A stretch of DNA of 64,000 bases. It comes from an uncultured Halocynthiibacter sp. (GTDB lineage: Bacteria; Pseudomonadota; Alphaproteobacteria; Rhodobacterales; Rhodobacteraceae). The stretch lies in contig CANNCD010000001.1 in NCBI GenBank assembly GCA_947503035.1, forward strand, positions 1 to 64,000, given 5' to 3'. A program made the translations under genes and the position numbers. Numbering within the stretch: position 1 is the first letter of the stretch; every line of letters begins with the position of its first letter. Shown in pieces: positions 10,490 through 20,234 of this stretch. Under the pieces are notes generated by a model, which was not told where the DNA came from, searched no databases, and saw only the letters and a list, made by a program, of their open reading frames with translations.

Positions 10490-10662
10490 CCAAAGAATCA
10501 GATATGCACAAAAGCCGTTTTGGCCGCAATCTTGGGCTTGGTCTTGTGCTTGGCGGATTTGTCGCAATCATATTTTTCCTCACAGTTGTTAAGGTGACCG
10601 AAGGTGACCCGATGCAGGCGTTTGATCACGTCGTGCGCACAGACTATGAGGCAGCCCAGTAA
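10480..10662 (+). CDS. Small single-span membrane protein of the cta operon
   Basis: A 60-residue protein with one hydrophobic helix (about residues 18-42) and a polar C-terminus containing [12 protein letters not shown]. It overlaps ctaB by 10 bases and touches ctaG with a 1-base overlap, so translation is coupled and the gene is real. Similar short ORFs occur at this place in Paracoccus and Rhodobacter cta operons. The function is unknown; an assembly-related or small-subunit role is inferred from position only. The second ATG at 10504 is an alternative start. Confidence 0.8.
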   Translation: MAITKESDMHKSRFGRNLGLGLVLGGFVAIIFFLTVVKVTEGDPMQAFDHVVRTDYEAAQ

Positions 10663-11237
10663 TGGCGATGGACAAGAAAAATAAAACGGCACTCGGCGCG
10701 GTCGGCGTCGTGGTGATGATGGGGGCGCTCGCTTGGGCTTCCGTCCCGTTTTACAATTGGTTTTGTGCGGTTACTGGCTTTGGCGGTGTGACGCAGGTTT
10801 CCGATGATGCGTCGGATGAAATTCTTGACCGCACCGTAAAGGTCCGCTTTGACGCATCGCTTGACCACGACATGCCATGGGAATTCAAACCCCTCGAACG
10901 CACCATGACCATTCGCATCGGCGAAACTGGCCTCGCGTTTTACGAGGCACACAACCCAACGAATCGCACCGTCGCGGGAACGGCGTCCTATAACGTCGCC
11001 CCATACGAAGCAGGGTATTTCTTCAACAAAATCGATTGCTTCTGCTTTACCGAACAGGTTCTGAAACCCGGTGAAACCGTCCTTATGCCCGTCTCGTTCT
11101 ATGTAGATCCAGAAATGGTCACAGATCGCGACGCCAAATATACCAAAGAAATCACGCTATCCTACACATTCTACGAAACAGACCTTCCAGAAGAAGTCGC
11201 GTTGCTCTCGACCGCTCCTTCGGAAGCTGCTAACTAG
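10662..11237 (+). CDS. ctaG: Cytochrome c oxidase assembly protein CtaG/Cox11
   Basis: A 191-residue periplasm-facing copper chaperone that delivers copper to the CuB centre of subunit I. One N-terminal membrane helix is followed by the Cox11 domain. The copper-binding CFCF motif is intact (C126 and C128 in [10 protein letters not shown]), and the additional conserved Cys35 lies just after the helix ([10 protein letters not shown]). Length is typical. It sits between the small ORF and ctaE in the operon. Confidence 0.96.
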   Translation: MAMDKKNKTALGAVGVVVMMGALAWASVPFYNWFCAVTGFGGVTQVSDDASDEILDRTVKVRFDASLDHDMPWEFKPLERTMTIRIGETGLAFYEAHNPTNRTVAGTASYNVAPYEAGYFFNKIDCFCFTEQVLKPGETVLMPVSFYVDPEMVTDRDAKYTKEITLSYTFYETDLPEEVALLSTAPSEAAN

Positions 11238-11257
11238 GGGCCAACGAGGGAACCAAA

Positions 11258-12064
11258 ATGGCACACGAAAAAAATCACGACTATCACATTCTAACCCCAT
11301 CCATCCTGCCATTGCAGGCGGGCATCGGCGCATTTGTAATGCTGTTCGGCGCGGTTCTATGGATGCAGGGTATTACTCCATTCATGTTCTTCATCGGCTT
11401 GGCCGCTGTTTTGTACGTGATGTACGCATGGTGGTCCGAATGTGTGAAAGACGCACACGCAGGCGATCACACACCCGTTGTTAAAATCGGTCTACGCTAC
11501 GGCGTTGTGATGTTCATCATGTCCGAGGCTATGTTCTTTGCCGCATGGTTCTGGTCCTTCTTCAAGAACGCCATGTACCCAATGGGCGAAATGTCCCCAC
11601 TGGTTGACGGTGTTTGGCCGCCCGTTGGCATCGAAACATTCGACCCTTGGCACCTTCCACTGATCAACACATTGATTCTTCTATGTTCCGGTGCGGCTTG
11701 TACCTGGGCGCACCACGCTCTTGCACATGAAAACAACCGCAAGGACCTTGTGAACGGCCTGATCATTTCTGTTGCTCTTGGTCTGTTGTTCACCGGCTTC
11801 CAAGCCTACGAATACACACACGCGACATTCGGTTTCGGTAAAGGTTGTGAAGTTTACTGTTCTAACTTTATCCTTCCAACATTGTTCCACGGTCTACACG
11901 TTGTGATCGGTACGATCTTCTTGGCCGTATGTTTGTTCCGCGCAATCGCGGGCCACTTCACACCAGAATCGCACATCGGTTTCGAAGCAGCGGCTTGGTA
12001 CTGGCACTTTGTTGACGTTGTATGGCTCTTCTTGTTCGCAGCCGTATATATCTGGGGTTCCTAA
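11258..12064 (+). CDS. ctaE: Cytochrome c oxidase subunit III
   Basis: A 268-residue integral membrane subunit with seven predicted helices that stabilises proton uptake by the aa3 oxidase. The [14 protein letters not shown] and [14 protein letters not shown] segments are family signatures. Codon choice here leans to CTA, CCA and ACA, unlike lower-expressed neighbours, which suggests strong expression. A terminator follows at 12098. Confidence 0.97.
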   Translation: MAHEKNHDYHILTPSILPLQAGIGAFVMLFGAVLWMQGITPFMFFIGLAAVLYVMYAWWSECVKDAHAGDHTPVVKIGLRYGVVMFIMSEAMFFAAWFWSFFKNAMYPMGEMSPLVDGVWPPVGIETFDPWHLPLINTLILLCSGAACTWAHHALAHENNRKDLVNGLIISVALGLLFTGFQAYEYTHATFGFGKGCEVYCSNFILPTLFHGLHVVIGTIFLAVCLFRAIAGHFTPESHIGFEAAAWYWHFVDVVWLFLFAAVYIWGS

Positions 12065-12097
12065 GGTTGAAACCTGAACCACATTAACGATACAAAG

Positions 12098-12128
12098 ACG
12101 CGCGGTGGATGTTCCATCGCGCGTTTTT
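12098..12128 (+). terminator. Terminator after ctaE
   Basis: A 12-bp stem with one G-U pair (ACGCGCGGTGGA / TCCATCGCGCGT), a 3-base loop and a T tract (TTTTT) ends the oxidase operon, 34 bases past the ctaE stop. The SURF1 gene starts 17 bases later, so some read-through or a separate promoter must serve it. Confidence 0.8.
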
Positions 12129-12145
12129 CGTTTAAGGGCAGTGCC

Positions 12146-12811
12146 GTGACCACACGCATGATCATTCCATTGTTGTTCGGGCTGATTGGGGCTGCGATCC
12201 TGATGTCCCTTGGCAACTGGCAGCATCAGCGCCTGAACTGGAAAACCGCGGTCCTTGCCGATATCGATGCCGCCATCTTGGCCGACCCCGTTGCCGTTCC
12301 TGCGATGCCCACACAGGCAGATCACGAATACCTTCCGGTGATCGCCGACGGCACAACCACAACCGATGAAATCACCATCCTTGCCTCGACCAAACAGATC
12401 GGCGCGGCGTACCGGATCATCTCTGTTTTCGAAACGGATGGACGTCGGCTTTTGCTTGATCGTGGCTTTGTGCCGCTGGTGGACAAAGACACCCCGCGCC
12501 CCGCAACCGAATTATCGGTCACCGGCAATCTCTATTGGCCGGATGAGGTCAACAGCTCGACCCCAGCCCCCGACATCACAGCATCCATCTGGTACGCCCG
12601 CGATATCCCCGCGATGGCGGCCGCATTGAACACCGAACCGGTTTTGATCGTCGCACGCGACGCAACCGACCCCGCAATCACCCCGTTCCCCGTCGACAGT
12701 TCGGCAATCCCAAACAACCATCTCGAATATGTTTTGACGTGGTATGGGCTTGCGATTGTTTGGTTGGGGATGACAGGGTATTTCCTTTGGCGTATGAGGC
12801 GTACAGCCTAA
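12146..12811 (+). CDS. SURF1 family oxidase assembly protein
   Basis: A 221-residue SURF1/Shy1-like protein that helps insert heme A into cytochrome c oxidase. Two membrane helices, one at each end, bracket the periplasmic domain. The family signatures are LGNWQHQRLNWK near the N-terminus, LLDRGFVP in the middle and HLEYVLTWYGLA before the last helix. GTG at 12146 is preferred because AAGGG lies 8 bases upstream; ATG at 12158 is the alternative. The position after ctaE fits its job. Confidence 0.92.
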   Translation: MTTRMIIPLLFGLIGAAILMSLGNWQHQRLNWKTAVLADIDAAILADPVAVPAMPTQADHEYLPVIADGTTTTDEITILASTKQIGAAYRIISVFETDGRRLLLDRGFVPLVDKDTPRPATELSVTGNLYWPDEVNSSTPAPDITASIWYARDIPAMAAALNTEPVLIVARDATDPAITPFPVDSSAIPNNHLEYVLTWYGLAIVWLGMTGYFLWRMRRTA

Positions 12812-12826
12812 ACAAGCAGGATCATC

Positions 12827-14212
12827 ATGCAGTATATTTCCACACGTGGGCAGGCGCCCGCGCTGAGCTTTGAAGAAGCAATGCTAACCGGCCTTGCCCG
12901 TGACGGCGGCCTTTATGTTCCGTCCGAAATTCCGACGATGTCCCACGGGGATATCGCCGCCCTTGCCGGTCTGTCCTATGAGGAAATCGCGTTTCGCGTG
13001 ATGCGCCCGTTTATCGGCGACGCGTTCACCGATGACGAATTCCAAGAGATCATCGCCAAGGCCTATGCCGGCTTCCGTCACGATGCACGCGCGCCTTTGG
13101 TGCAGCTTGCGCCGAACCACTTCCTGCTTGAACTGTTCCACGGTCCGACCCTGGCGTTCAAAGACTTCGCGATGCAGTTGATCGGTCAGCTGTTTCAGGC
13201 GTCCTTGTCCCGTGCGGGCAAACGGGTGACCATCGTTGGTGCGACCTCGGGTGATACTGGGTCTGCCGCGATTGAGGCGTTTAAGGGCCTGTCCAACGTT
13301 GACGTGTTCATCCTGTTCCCACATGGCCGCGTGTCCGACATTCAACGTCGTCAGATGACCACGCCCGCCGATGATAACGTGCACGCGCTTGCGCTTGATG
13401 GTGACTTTGACGATTGTCAGGCCCGCCTGAAGGATATGTTTAACCACTTTGAATTCCGCGATGCCGTTGGCCTTGCGGGGGTGAATTCCATCAACTGGGC
13501 CCGCGTTTTGGCGCAGGTCGTATATTTCTTCTCGTCTGCTGTGTCTTTGGGCGCGCCGCACCGCAAGGTGTCGTTCACGGTGCCTACCGGCAACTTTGGC
13601 GATATCTTCGCGGGCTACATTGCACGCAAGATGGGTCTACCGATTGAAAAATTGGTGATCGCGACAAACCAGAACGACATTCTGCACCGCACCATGGAAA
13701 CCGGTTCCTATACGAAATCCGGCGTCGTGCCATCGATTTCACCGTCGATGGATATTCAGGTCTCGTCCAACTTTGAACGTGCCTTGTTTGACATGTACGA
13801 CCGCGATGGCGGGGCAGTGTCCCAACTGATGGAAGACCTTAAATCGGGTTCTTTCAACGTGTCCCAAGGGGCGCTGGAACGGCTGCGCGAAACCTTTGCA
13901 TCGGGCCGTTGTTCCGAAGGCGAAACCATGGCGACCATCAAGGCGCATATCGAAAAATCCGGCGAGGTTCTCTGCCCGCACTCGGCAATCGGCGTGAAAG
14001 TGGCCGAAGAACATCTGGGCGCAACCCCGATGGTGACATTGGCGACGGCGCATCCGGCCAAATTCCCCGCGGCCGTTTCCGACGCATGCGGTGTGAACCC
14101 AGCGTTGCCACCCCACATGGCGGATCTCGGCTCCAAATCCGAGCGCGTCACACAGGTTCCAAACGATCTGGCCGCGCTTGAGGCATTGGTCCACGAAAGG
14201 CGCGCACGTTGA
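12827..14212 (+). CDS. thrC: Threonine synthase
   Basis: A 461-residue PLP enzyme that converts O-phosphohomoserine to threonine. The PLP Lys is residue 112 in GPTLAFKDFAMQ, and the phosphate-binding TSGDTGSAA loop follows. The N-terminal MQYISTRG and length match the long alphaproteobacterial ThrC form. It overlaps the following M16 peptidase gene by 4 bases (TTGA), so the two are translationally coupled. This thrC-M16 pairing after SURF1 is common in Rhodobacterales. Confidence 0.96.
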   Translation: MQYISTRGQAPALSFEEAMLTGLARDGGLYVPSEIPTMSHGDIAALAGLSYEEIAFRVMRPFIGDAFTDDEFQEIIAKAYAGFRHDARAPLVQLAPNHFLLELFHGPTLAFKDFAMQLIGQLFQASLSRAGKRVTIVGATSGDTGSAAIEAFKGLSNVDVFILFPHGRVSDIQRRQMTTPADDNVHALALDGDFDDCQARLKDMFNHFEFRDAVGLAGVNSINWARVLAQVVYFFSSAVSLGAPHRKVSFTVPTGNFGDIFAGYIARKMGLPIEKLVIATNQNDILHRTMETGSYTKSGVVPSISPSMDIQVSSNFERALFDMYDRDGGAVSQLMEDLKSGSFNVSQGALERLRETFASGRCSEGETMATIKAHIEKSGEVLCPHSAIGVKVAEEHLGATPMVTLATAHPAKFPAAVSDACGVNPALPPHMADLGSKSERVTQVPNDLAALEALVHERRAR

Positions 14213-15477
14213 GCCAGCAATTCACGACCCTGAAAAACGGGCTTCGTATCGTCACGGAACATATGCCTGGTCTGTCATCGGCCAGTATTGGCATTTGGGT
14301 GGACGCTGGCGCGCGGCACGAGACGCTTGCGCAAAATGGTATCGCGCATTTCCTTGAACATATGGCGTTTAAGGGCACGACCACGCGGTCGGCGCTTCAA
14401 ATCGCCGAGTCGATTGAGGATGTTGGTGGCTATCTCAATGCCTATACGTCGCGTGAAATGACCGCCTATTACGCGCGGGTTCTTGGGGCCGATGTGCCGC
14501 TCGCGCTTGATGTGATTGCGGATATTCTGATCAACCCCGTGTTTGATCCTGCCGAGATCGAGGTCGAGCGCGGCGTGATCCTTCAGGAAATCGGGCAGTC
14601 CAACGACACACCTGATGATATCGTGTTTGACTGGCTCCAAGAGGCGGCGTTCAACGATCAACCCATCGGACGACCCATCCTTGGCCTCGCCGAACGGGTC
14701 AGCGCGTTTACCCGTGATGATCTGGCTGGCTTCGTCAAACAATACTATGGCCCCAATCAGATGATTTTGGCCGCCGCTGGCGACGTGGACCACGACGCAT
14801 TGGTCAAACAGGCCGAAACCCTGTTCGCCGATGTCGTATCGCGTGATGTGTCGCCGATGGTTCCTGCAACCTTTACCGGTGGTGAAATCCGCCGTGACAA
14901 GAACCTTGAACAGGTGCATTTCGCATTCGCCATGCCGGGGCCGACCTATACCGACGACACGATTTTTGCCGCGCAGATTTTCGGCTCGGCGCTTGGTGGC
15001 GGTATGTCATCGCGTCTGTTCCAAGAGGTGCGTGAAAAACGTGGGCTGTGTTATTCGATCTTTGCCCAGACTGGCGCCTTTCAGGACACCGGTATGATGA
15101 CGATTTATGCAGGCACAAGCGGGGACGACATCGACGAGTTGTCGACGGTCACGATGGACGAGATCAAACGCGCAACAGAAGAAATGAGCCCGTCCGAGGT
15201 GTCGCGCGCACGCACCCAGATGAAAGCTGGCATGTTGATGGGCCTCGAAAGCCCGTCAAACCGCGCCGAACGTCTGGCGCGTATGACCGCGATCTGGGGA
15301 CGTGTTCCGCAGCTTGACGAAGTTGTCGCGCGTATCGATAGCGTGACGACAGGGGACGTGCGTGCCGTCGGTGAAACGATGATGAATGCCTCCGCGAAAA
15401 CCGCGGGTCTTGCCATGTACGGCCCTGTGGGGCATGCGCCCGATCTTGCTGCGCTTCAGAAAAGGATCGCGTCGTAA
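14209..15477 (+). CDS. M16 family zinc peptidase
   Basis: A 422-residue pitrilysin-family protease, similar to mitochondrial processing peptidase beta. The inverted zinc motif HxxEH is intact (H47, E50 and H51 in HFLEH), with the third Glu about 76 residues later in EVERGVILQEI. The R/Y-pair motif in SSRLFQEVREKRGLCYS is present in the second half. It begins with TTG overlapping the thrC stop codon. Substrate is unknown. It also overlaps the next gene by 1 base. Confidence 0.92.
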   Translation: MSQQFTTLKNGLRIVTEHMPGLSSASIGIWVDAGARHETLAQNGIAHFLEHMAFKGTTTRSALQIAESIEDVGGYLNAYTSREMTAYYARVLGADVPLALDVIADILINPVFDPAEIEVERGVILQEIGQSNDTPDDIVFDWLQEAAFNDQPIGRPILGLAERVSAFTRDDLAGFVKQYYGPNQMILAAAGDVDHDALVKQAETLFADVVSRDVSPMVPATFTGGEIRRDKNLEQVHFAFAMPGPTYTDDTIFAAQIFGSALGGGMSSRLFQEVREKRGLCYSIFAQTGAFQDTGMMTIYAGTSGDDIDELSTVTMDEIKRATEEMSPSEVSRARTQMKAGMLMGLESPSNRAERLARMTAIWGRVPQLDEVVARIDSVTTGDVRAVGETMMNASAKTAGLAMYGPVGHAPDLAALQKRIAS

Positions 15478-16061
15478 TGTTTGGCCGCAAACCAAAGCTT
15501 CAGATTGAAACAGAACGCCTAAGTTTGCGATTGCCATTGATGTCCGATTATCGGTCGTGGGCGGCGCTTCGCTCTGAGAGTTCCGCATTTTTGGAACCGT
15601 GGGAGCCGCTTCGCGCGCCTGATCATGCCTCGCGCAAGACATTCGCCAACCGCGTGTATTGGGCCCAGCGGTCGTGGACGCGGAAAACGGCGGCGGCGCT
15701 TATGCTTGTTCGTCGTGAGGATCAGACGCTTATTGGGGCGGTGACGCTTGATAACATCCGACGTGGTCCGGCGCAGGCAGGGTCGGTCGGGTATTGGATC
15801 GGCGAACCCTATGCCCGCCATGGTTACATGAGCGAAGCGGTCTCGGCGCTGTCGCATTTTGCCTTTACCCATCTAGATATTTGCCGCCTTGAGGCCGCCT
15901 GCCTTCCTGAGAATACGCCGTCACGCGGTGTTCTGGAAAAATGCGGTTTCAAATACGAGGGCGTCGCGCAAAGCTATCTTCAGATCAACGGACGGTGGCG
16001 TAACCACGTCCTCTATGCGAATTTGCGCGCCGACCGACGTGGACGGACAACTGCCGGCTAA
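15477..16061 (+). CDS. GNAT acetyltransferase, RimJ/RimL type
   Basis: A 194-residue acetyltransferase likely to acetylate a protein or peptide N-terminus. The ETERLSLRLP start, the VGYWIGEPYARHGYMSEAV acetyl-CoA segment and the EAACLPENTPSRGVLEKCGF motif are typical of the RimJ/RimL group. The ATG overlaps the M16 stop codon (TAATG), so it is in the same operon. Which substrate it acetylates cannot be read from the sequence. Confidence 0.9.
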   Translation: MFGRKPKLQIETERLSLRLPLMSDYRSWAALRSESSAFLEPWEPLRAPDHASRKTFANRVYWAQRSWTRKTAAALMLVRREDQTLIGAVTLDNIRRGPAQAGSVGYWIGEPYARHGYMSEAVSALSHFAFTHLDICRLEAACLPENTPSRGVLEKCGFKYEGVAQSYLQINGRWRNHVLYANLRADRRGRTTAG

Positions 16062-16074
16062 GTGAGGGCCTGAC

Positions 16075-17493
16075 ATGACCTTGAACCCAGTGACGCATGA
16101 CTTCATTCAGACGCTTGAGGCACAACTGCCTGCGGGCACTCTGCGCGATGTGACGGACGCCTATACACAGGACCCACGGGGCCGTGTAACGGGGCAGGGC
16201 GGTGTCTTGGCGACCCCCGCGACCGTCGAAGAGGTGTCTGTTATCGTTAAGGCGGCAAACGCCGCCAAGGTTGGAATTGTACCATTCGGCGGCGGCACCG
16301 GACTTGTCCTTGGACAGGTCGCGGCGGAGGGACCCGCGCCCATTATCCTTTCGCTTGAACGCATGAACGCCATCCGCGCCGTCCGGCCATCGGAAAATAC
16401 CATCATCGCCGAGGCCGGCGCGATTGTTGCAAATGTGCAAGAGGCCGCCGCAGAGGTCGACCGATTGTATCCCCTGTCTTTGGCCTCTGAAGGGTCGTGT
16501 CGTGTTGGCGGGACCCTGTCGACGAACGCAGGTGGCTTGAACGTTTTGCGCTATGGCAATGCCCGCGATCTGTGTCTGGGCCTTGAGGCGGTTTTGCCCG
16601 ATGGCAAAATCTGGAACGGGCTCACGCGGCTTCGCAAGGACAACACCGGTTATGATCTTCGCAATCTGATGATTGGGGCCGAAGGGACGCTGGGGGTGAT
16701 CACTGCGGCGACGCTTCGGCTGTTCCCGCGGTCTGTTGAAAACGGTACCGCATTGTTTGTCGTGAACGGGCCAGATGCCGCGCTTGGCCTGCTCGCCATT
16801 GCAGAAAAACGGATGGCGGGGATGATCTCGGCGTTTGAAATGATGCATCGGATGGGGTTGGATTTTCTGACCGAAACCATGCCTGAACTTCGATTGCCGT
16901 TTGCGGATATTCCCGAATGGATGGTTCTGATTGATGTGGGTGCATTTGCGGGCATGGCGCCCGACGCGATGCTCATGGAAGTGTTTGAAGAGGCGGTCGA
17001 GGCTGGCTTGGTCGCCGATGGGCTGATTGCCCAATCCGAAACCCAGCGCCAAGAATTTTGGGCGGTGCGCGAAAACATCCCCGAAGGCAACCGCCGGATC
17101 GGATCGATCTCGTCCCACGATATTTCGGTGCCATTGTCGCGGATCGCCGAATTCATCGAACGGGGCGGACCTGCGCTTGCGAAAATTGGCGATTTCCGCA
17201 TCAACTGTTTTGGCCATCTTGGCGATGGGAACCTGCATTATAATGTGTTCCCCACGAAGGGCCGGAACAAAGCCGACTACGCCGATGTGCGCATCGCGGT
17301 TAAGGATTGTGTTCACGAACTGGCCCATTCCATGGAGGGGTCGATCAGTGCCGAACACGGTGTTGGACGTCTCAAGGCCGCCGATTTGGAACGGTTGGGC
17401 GATCCGACCAAGTTGTTCGCCATGCGCGCGATCAAAGAGGCGCTTGATCCGAACGGCATCATGAACCCCGGAGCAGTGTTGCAGCAACGATGA
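16075..17493 (+). CDS. FAD-linked D-2-hydroxyacid dehydrogenase
   Basis: A 472-residue flavoenzyme of the GlcD/D-lactate/D-2-hydroxyglutarate dehydrogenase family, oxidising a D-2-hydroxyacid to a 2-oxoacid. The PCMH-type FAD domain includes PFGGGTGLVLGQ and VGGTLSTNAGGLNVLRYGN. The C-terminal catalytic part includes the metal/substrate motif CFGHLGDGNLHYN and AEHGVGR. The fit to D-2-hydroxyglutarate dehydrogenase is good, but D-lactate is possible. It is the last gene of the run begun at thrC. Confidence 0.88.
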   Translation: MTLNPVTHDFIQTLEAQLPAGTLRDVTDAYTQDPRGRVTGQGGVLATPATVEEVSVIVKAANAAKVGIVPFGGGTGLVLGQVAAEGPAPIILSLERMNAIRAVRPSENTIIAEAGAIVANVQEAAAEVDRLYPLSLASEGSCRVGGTLSTNAGGLNVLRYGNARDLCLGLEAVLPDGKIWNGLTRLRKDNTGYDLRNLMIGAEGTLGVITAATLRLFPRSVENGTALFVVNGPDAALGLLAIAEKRMAGMISAFEMMHRMGLDFLTETMPELRLPFADIPEWMVLIDVGAFAGMAPDAMLMEVFEEAVEAGLVADGLIAQSETQRQEFWAVRENIPEGNRRIGSISSHDISVPLSRIAEFIERGGPALAKIGDFRINCFGHLGDGNLHYNVFPTKGRNKADYADVRIAVKDCVHELAHSMEGSISAEHGVGRLKAADLERLGDPTKLFAMRAIKEALDPNGIMNPGAVLQQR

Positions 17494-17524
17494 ACGCCTC
17501 GCTAGGGGGGCTAACGAGGCGTTC
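17492..17524. terminator. Hairpin between convergent genes
   Basis: A 10-bp inverted repeat (GAACGCCTCG / CGAGGCGTTC) with a 13-base loop overlaps the stop codon of the hydroxyacid dehydrogenase gene. It lacks a T tract on either strand, so termination would be Rho-dependent or the hairpin only protects the 3' end. Confidence 0.45.
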
Positions 17525-17595
17525 GGGTACTGTGCAAACAGAGGTCCGCGTTCGACGGACACTTACTTAATACGTTGTGGGCGTTACCAAGGTCT

Positions 17596-18126
17596 TTACA
17601 GACCAAGGTATTCGCAAAGAATTTCGACTTTTATTCCCATTTTCGTCAGTTTGTCGCGACCACCAAGGTCCGGCAGGTCAACGATAAAGGAACAGGCGAC
17701 GATTTCGCCCCCCAGCCGTTCGATCAATTTGATCCCAGCCGCCGCCGTACCACCCGTGGCAAGCAGGTCGTCGACCACCAGAACACGTTCGCCTGCGGTC
17801 AAGGCATCCTCATGGATTTCACAAACGGCGGTCCCATATTCGAGCGTATATTCTTCGGCTAGGGTCGCACCAGGGAGTTTGCCGGCCTTGCGAACCGGTA
17901 CAAACCCGACGCCCAACTGATGGGCGATAGCACCGCCAAGGATGAAACCGCGGGCCTCAAGGCCGACGACCTTGTCGATTTTGGTATCCTTGAACGGCGC
18001 GACCATGTCGTCAATTGCCATGCGCAACCCATCTGGATCGCCAAAAAGCGTGGTCACATCGCGAAACATGATCCCTTCGTGGGGGAAATCCTTAATGGTG
18101 CGGATGTAGTCTTTGATGTCGGCCAT
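17596..18126 (-). CDS. apt: Adenine phosphoribosyltransferase
   Basis: A 176-residue purine salvage enzyme making AMP from adenine and PRPP. The PRPP-binding motif [14 protein letters not shown] is clear and the [17 protein letters not shown]-terminus is typical. I use the ATG at 18126, one base after the mtnP stop, because homologues begin at MADIKDY; an earlier in-frame codon at 18180 would lie inside mtnP. Adenine is the product of mtnP, so the pair forms a direct salvage route. Confidence 0.95.
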   Translation of the reverse strand: MADIKDYIRTIKDFPHEGIMFRDVTTLFGDPDGLRMAIDDMVAPFKDTKIDKVVGLEARGFILGGAIAHQLGVGFVPVRKAGKLPGATLAEEYTLEYGTAVCEIHEDALTAGERVLVVDDLLATGGTAAAGIKLIERLGGEIVACSFIVDLPDLGGRDKLTKMGIKVEILCEYLGL

Positions 18127-18127
18127 G

Positions 18128-19000
18128 TTACAGAACCCGCCCCGCAACCGCGTCAAGTTTCGCAACAAGATCGGGATCACGTTTGTCAGGCGCAGTCATG
18201 ATCGCGAATTCAAGCGCCTTGTCACAGCCATGGGGACAGTCGTCCCGATCCGCACCAAGAAGTGCCGGAAGTCGCGCAATAAGGCCTTTGGCCTTGGCGG
18301 AATTACCGGTAAGGGTCGCGATCAGGGCATTTATGTCGACCTCGCCGTGGTCAGGGTGCCAGCTGTCGTAATCGGTGATCATCGCAACGGATGCATAGCA
18401 AAGCTCGGCCTCGCGGGCGAGTTTCGCCTCGGGCATGTTGGTCATACCAATGACATCCGCGCCCCAGCTTTCTCGGTACATTTTGCTCTCGGCGAGGGTT
18501 GAGAACTGTGGGCCCTCCATGGCCAGATAGGTGCCGCCGTTGTGGACGGTGATGCCCTCGGATTTGGCGGCGGTCAGGCAGATTTCGCCAAGGCGGGGAC
18601 AGGTCGGGTGCGCCACCGAAACATGCGCCACACAGCCCGTGCCAAAGAAGGATTTTTCGCGGGCAAAGGTGCGGTCGATGAACTGGTCAACGATCACAAA
18701 ATCACCGGGGGCCATTTCGTCGCGGAACGAGCCACAGGCGGAGACGGAAATCACATCGGTCACGCCCAGACGTTTCAGCGCATCGATGTTCGCGCGATAT
18801 GGCACTGTCGATGGCGAATGCACGTGACCGCGACCATGGCGTGGCAAGAACGCCATTTTGACGCCATCAAGCGTACCGGTGAAAATGGCGTCTGACGGCG
18901 CGCCCCATGGGGTATCAACGGTGACCCATTTCGCGTCCTTCAATCCGTCAATTTCATAAAGGCCAGAGCCACCGATAATACCGATCATTGTGTCTGTCAT
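18128..19000 (-). CDS. mtnP: S-methyl-5'-thioadenosine phosphorylase
   Basis: A 290-residue phosphorylase that splits methylthioadenosine, the polyamine and quorum-signal by-product, into adenine and methylthioribose-1-phosphate. [15 protein letters not shown] at the N-terminus, LPRHGRGH, and [16 protein letters not shown] with [14 protein letters not shown] define the MTAP subfamily rather than PNP. It lies directly upstream of apt and overlaps the flavin reductase gene by 4 bases, giving a three-gene minus-strand operon. Confidence 0.95.
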   Translation of the reverse strand: MTDTMIGIIGGSGLYEIDGLKDAKWVTVDTPWGAPSDAIFTGTLDGVKMAFLPRHGRGHVHSPSTVPYRANIDALKRLGVTDVISVSACGSFRDEMAPGDFVIVDQFIDRTFAREKSFFGTGCVAHVSVAHPTCPRLGEICLTAAKSEGITVHNGGTYLAMEGPQFSTLAESKMYRESWGADVIGMTNMPEAKLAREAELCYASVAMITDYDSWHPDHGEVDINALIATLTGNSAKAKGLIARLPALLGADRDDCPHGCDKALEFAIMTAPDKRDPDLVAKLDAVAGRVL

Positions 19001-19623
19001 GTCTCGTCCTTGGAAGAGTTTGGTTGCGTTGGGCGCGCGATTTCGAATGTGTGGTCGACGCGGGTGTAGTCTTGGTACCCCATGCGCGCCATTTGCCCAA
19101 AATGGGTTCCGTCAAAGCGCCCATCGATCACACAGTCGTCGCGCATCCGGATGCCCTGAACTTCGCCGAAAGTGGCAAACCCATTGTTACCCTTAAGTTC
19201 GATGATCTGGGTAACAGTACATTCAAGAACCGCCGCTGCAGTCGCAACATAGGGGCAATCGATGGTCGAACACTGGGCCTTTTTGATGTCCGCATAGTCA
19301 AATTCGTCAACATCTGCGGCAAGCGGCGCCGAGCTTTGGTTCATTTTGGTCAGGTCTTCAAAGCCGACGATATTTACCGCGAACACACCCGTTTCGCGGA
19401 TGTTGCGTAGAGAATCCTTGGCGTCTGATGTCTTGGGATTGGCGGTCGACGAAAACATGACCTGTGGTGGCTCATAGGCGACCGCATTGAAGAATGAGTA
19501 GGGCGCGAGATTGTCCATTCCCGCGCCATTGCGCGTCGCAATCCAACCAATCGGGCGCGGGGCAACGATTGCAGAAAATGGATTCTGCGGCAAACCATGG
19601 CCATCTTGGGGTTTGTAAAACAT
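18997..19623 (-). CDS. Flavin reductase-like FMN-binding protein
   Basis: A 208-residue protein of the FMN-binding split-barrel flavin reductase family. The NPFSAIVAPRPIGWIATRN segment and the later NIRETGVFAVN match the conserved core of this group. AGAGGT lies 6 bases before the ATG. It is first in an operon with mtnP and apt, but no enzymatic link to methylthioadenosine salvage is evident. It may instead be a small flavoprotein oxidoreductase of unknown substrate. Confidence 0.85.
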   Translation of the reverse strand: MFYKPQDGHGLPQNPFSAIVAPRPIGWIATRNGAGMDNLAPYSFFNAVAYEPPQVMFSSTANPKTSDAKDSLRNIRETGVFAVNIVGFEDLTKMNQSSAPLAADVDEFDYADIKKAQCSTIDCPYVATAAAVLECTVTQIIELKGNNGFATFGEVQGIRMRDDCVIDGRFDGTHFGQMARMGYQDYTRVDHTFEIARPTQPNSSKDET

Positions 19624-19736
19624 AACAGACCTCTTGTTCGTGTTTGATCAAGAGGTAACGTCGTGCTAGATGCGAAGCCAGCCGAAAATGATGTATTACC
19701 GTCAATGCGCAAAAACGTGACCGCGAGGACAAACAA

Positions 19737-20234
19737 ATTAATCTCAGCCCTGAAAATCCGGACGATCTTTGGGAAGTCGAAGCCCTCTATGATTTGTGCT
19801 TTGCCCCTGGGCGCGAAGCGTTGTCGTCTTACCGGCTGCGGGATGGGGTTGATCCGGTTGCGGGGCTGTCGATGGTTGCGCGGGATATTGACGGTATTTT
19901 GGCAGGTGCGATCCGGTTTTGGCCGGTTTTGGTCGGAGATCACCCTGCGCTTTTGTTGGGTCCGGTTGCGGTTCACCCCACGCGACAGGGCGAGGGGCTT
20001 GGTGCACGACTTATCCGAGAAAGCCTTAGCATCGGTGGGCAAAGTGGTTGGCTACGGTCGCTTCTTGTTGGAGACGAGCCCTATTACAGTCGATTTGGCT
20101 TTCACAAATTAACCGGTGTGATCATGCCACCGCCAACCAATCCCGAACGGGTTCTTGGCTATGAAATGGTTGAGGGAGCGTGGGACAGCGTTAGCGGTTC
20201 TGTCTCGCAATGGGACGGCCGAAAGGTTCCATAA
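19737..20234 (+). CDS. GNAT N-acetyltransferase, probable ATT start
   Basis: A predicted 165-residue acetyltransferase with the acetyl-CoA loop LGPVAVHPTRQGEGLGARLI and a C-terminal RFGFHKL. The conserved opening DDLWEVEALYDLCFAPGR lies upstream of the only usual start codon in this frame (TTG at 19794), which would delete it. The frame has no ATG, GTG or TTG between the stop at 19689-19691 and 19794. An ATT at 19737 sits 7 bases after GAGGA (19725-19729), so initiation at ATT is the best reading. A frame error or decay of the 5' end is the alternative. Its end overlaps the small minus-strand gene. Confidence 0.7.
   Translation: MNLSPENPDDLWEVEALYDLCFAPGREALSSYRLRDGVDPVAGLSMVARDIDGILAGAIRFWPVLVGDHPALLLGPVAVHPTRQGEGLGARLIRESLSIGGQSGWLRSLLVGDEPYYSRFGFHKLTGVIMPPPTNPERVLGYEMVEGAWDSVSGSVSQWDGRKVP

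Noticed and set aside
15985-17562. A 525-codon open frame antisense to the hydroxyacid dehydrogenase gene
   Set aside because: No motif, no plausible ribosome site, and full overlap with a clear FAD-dependent enzyme.
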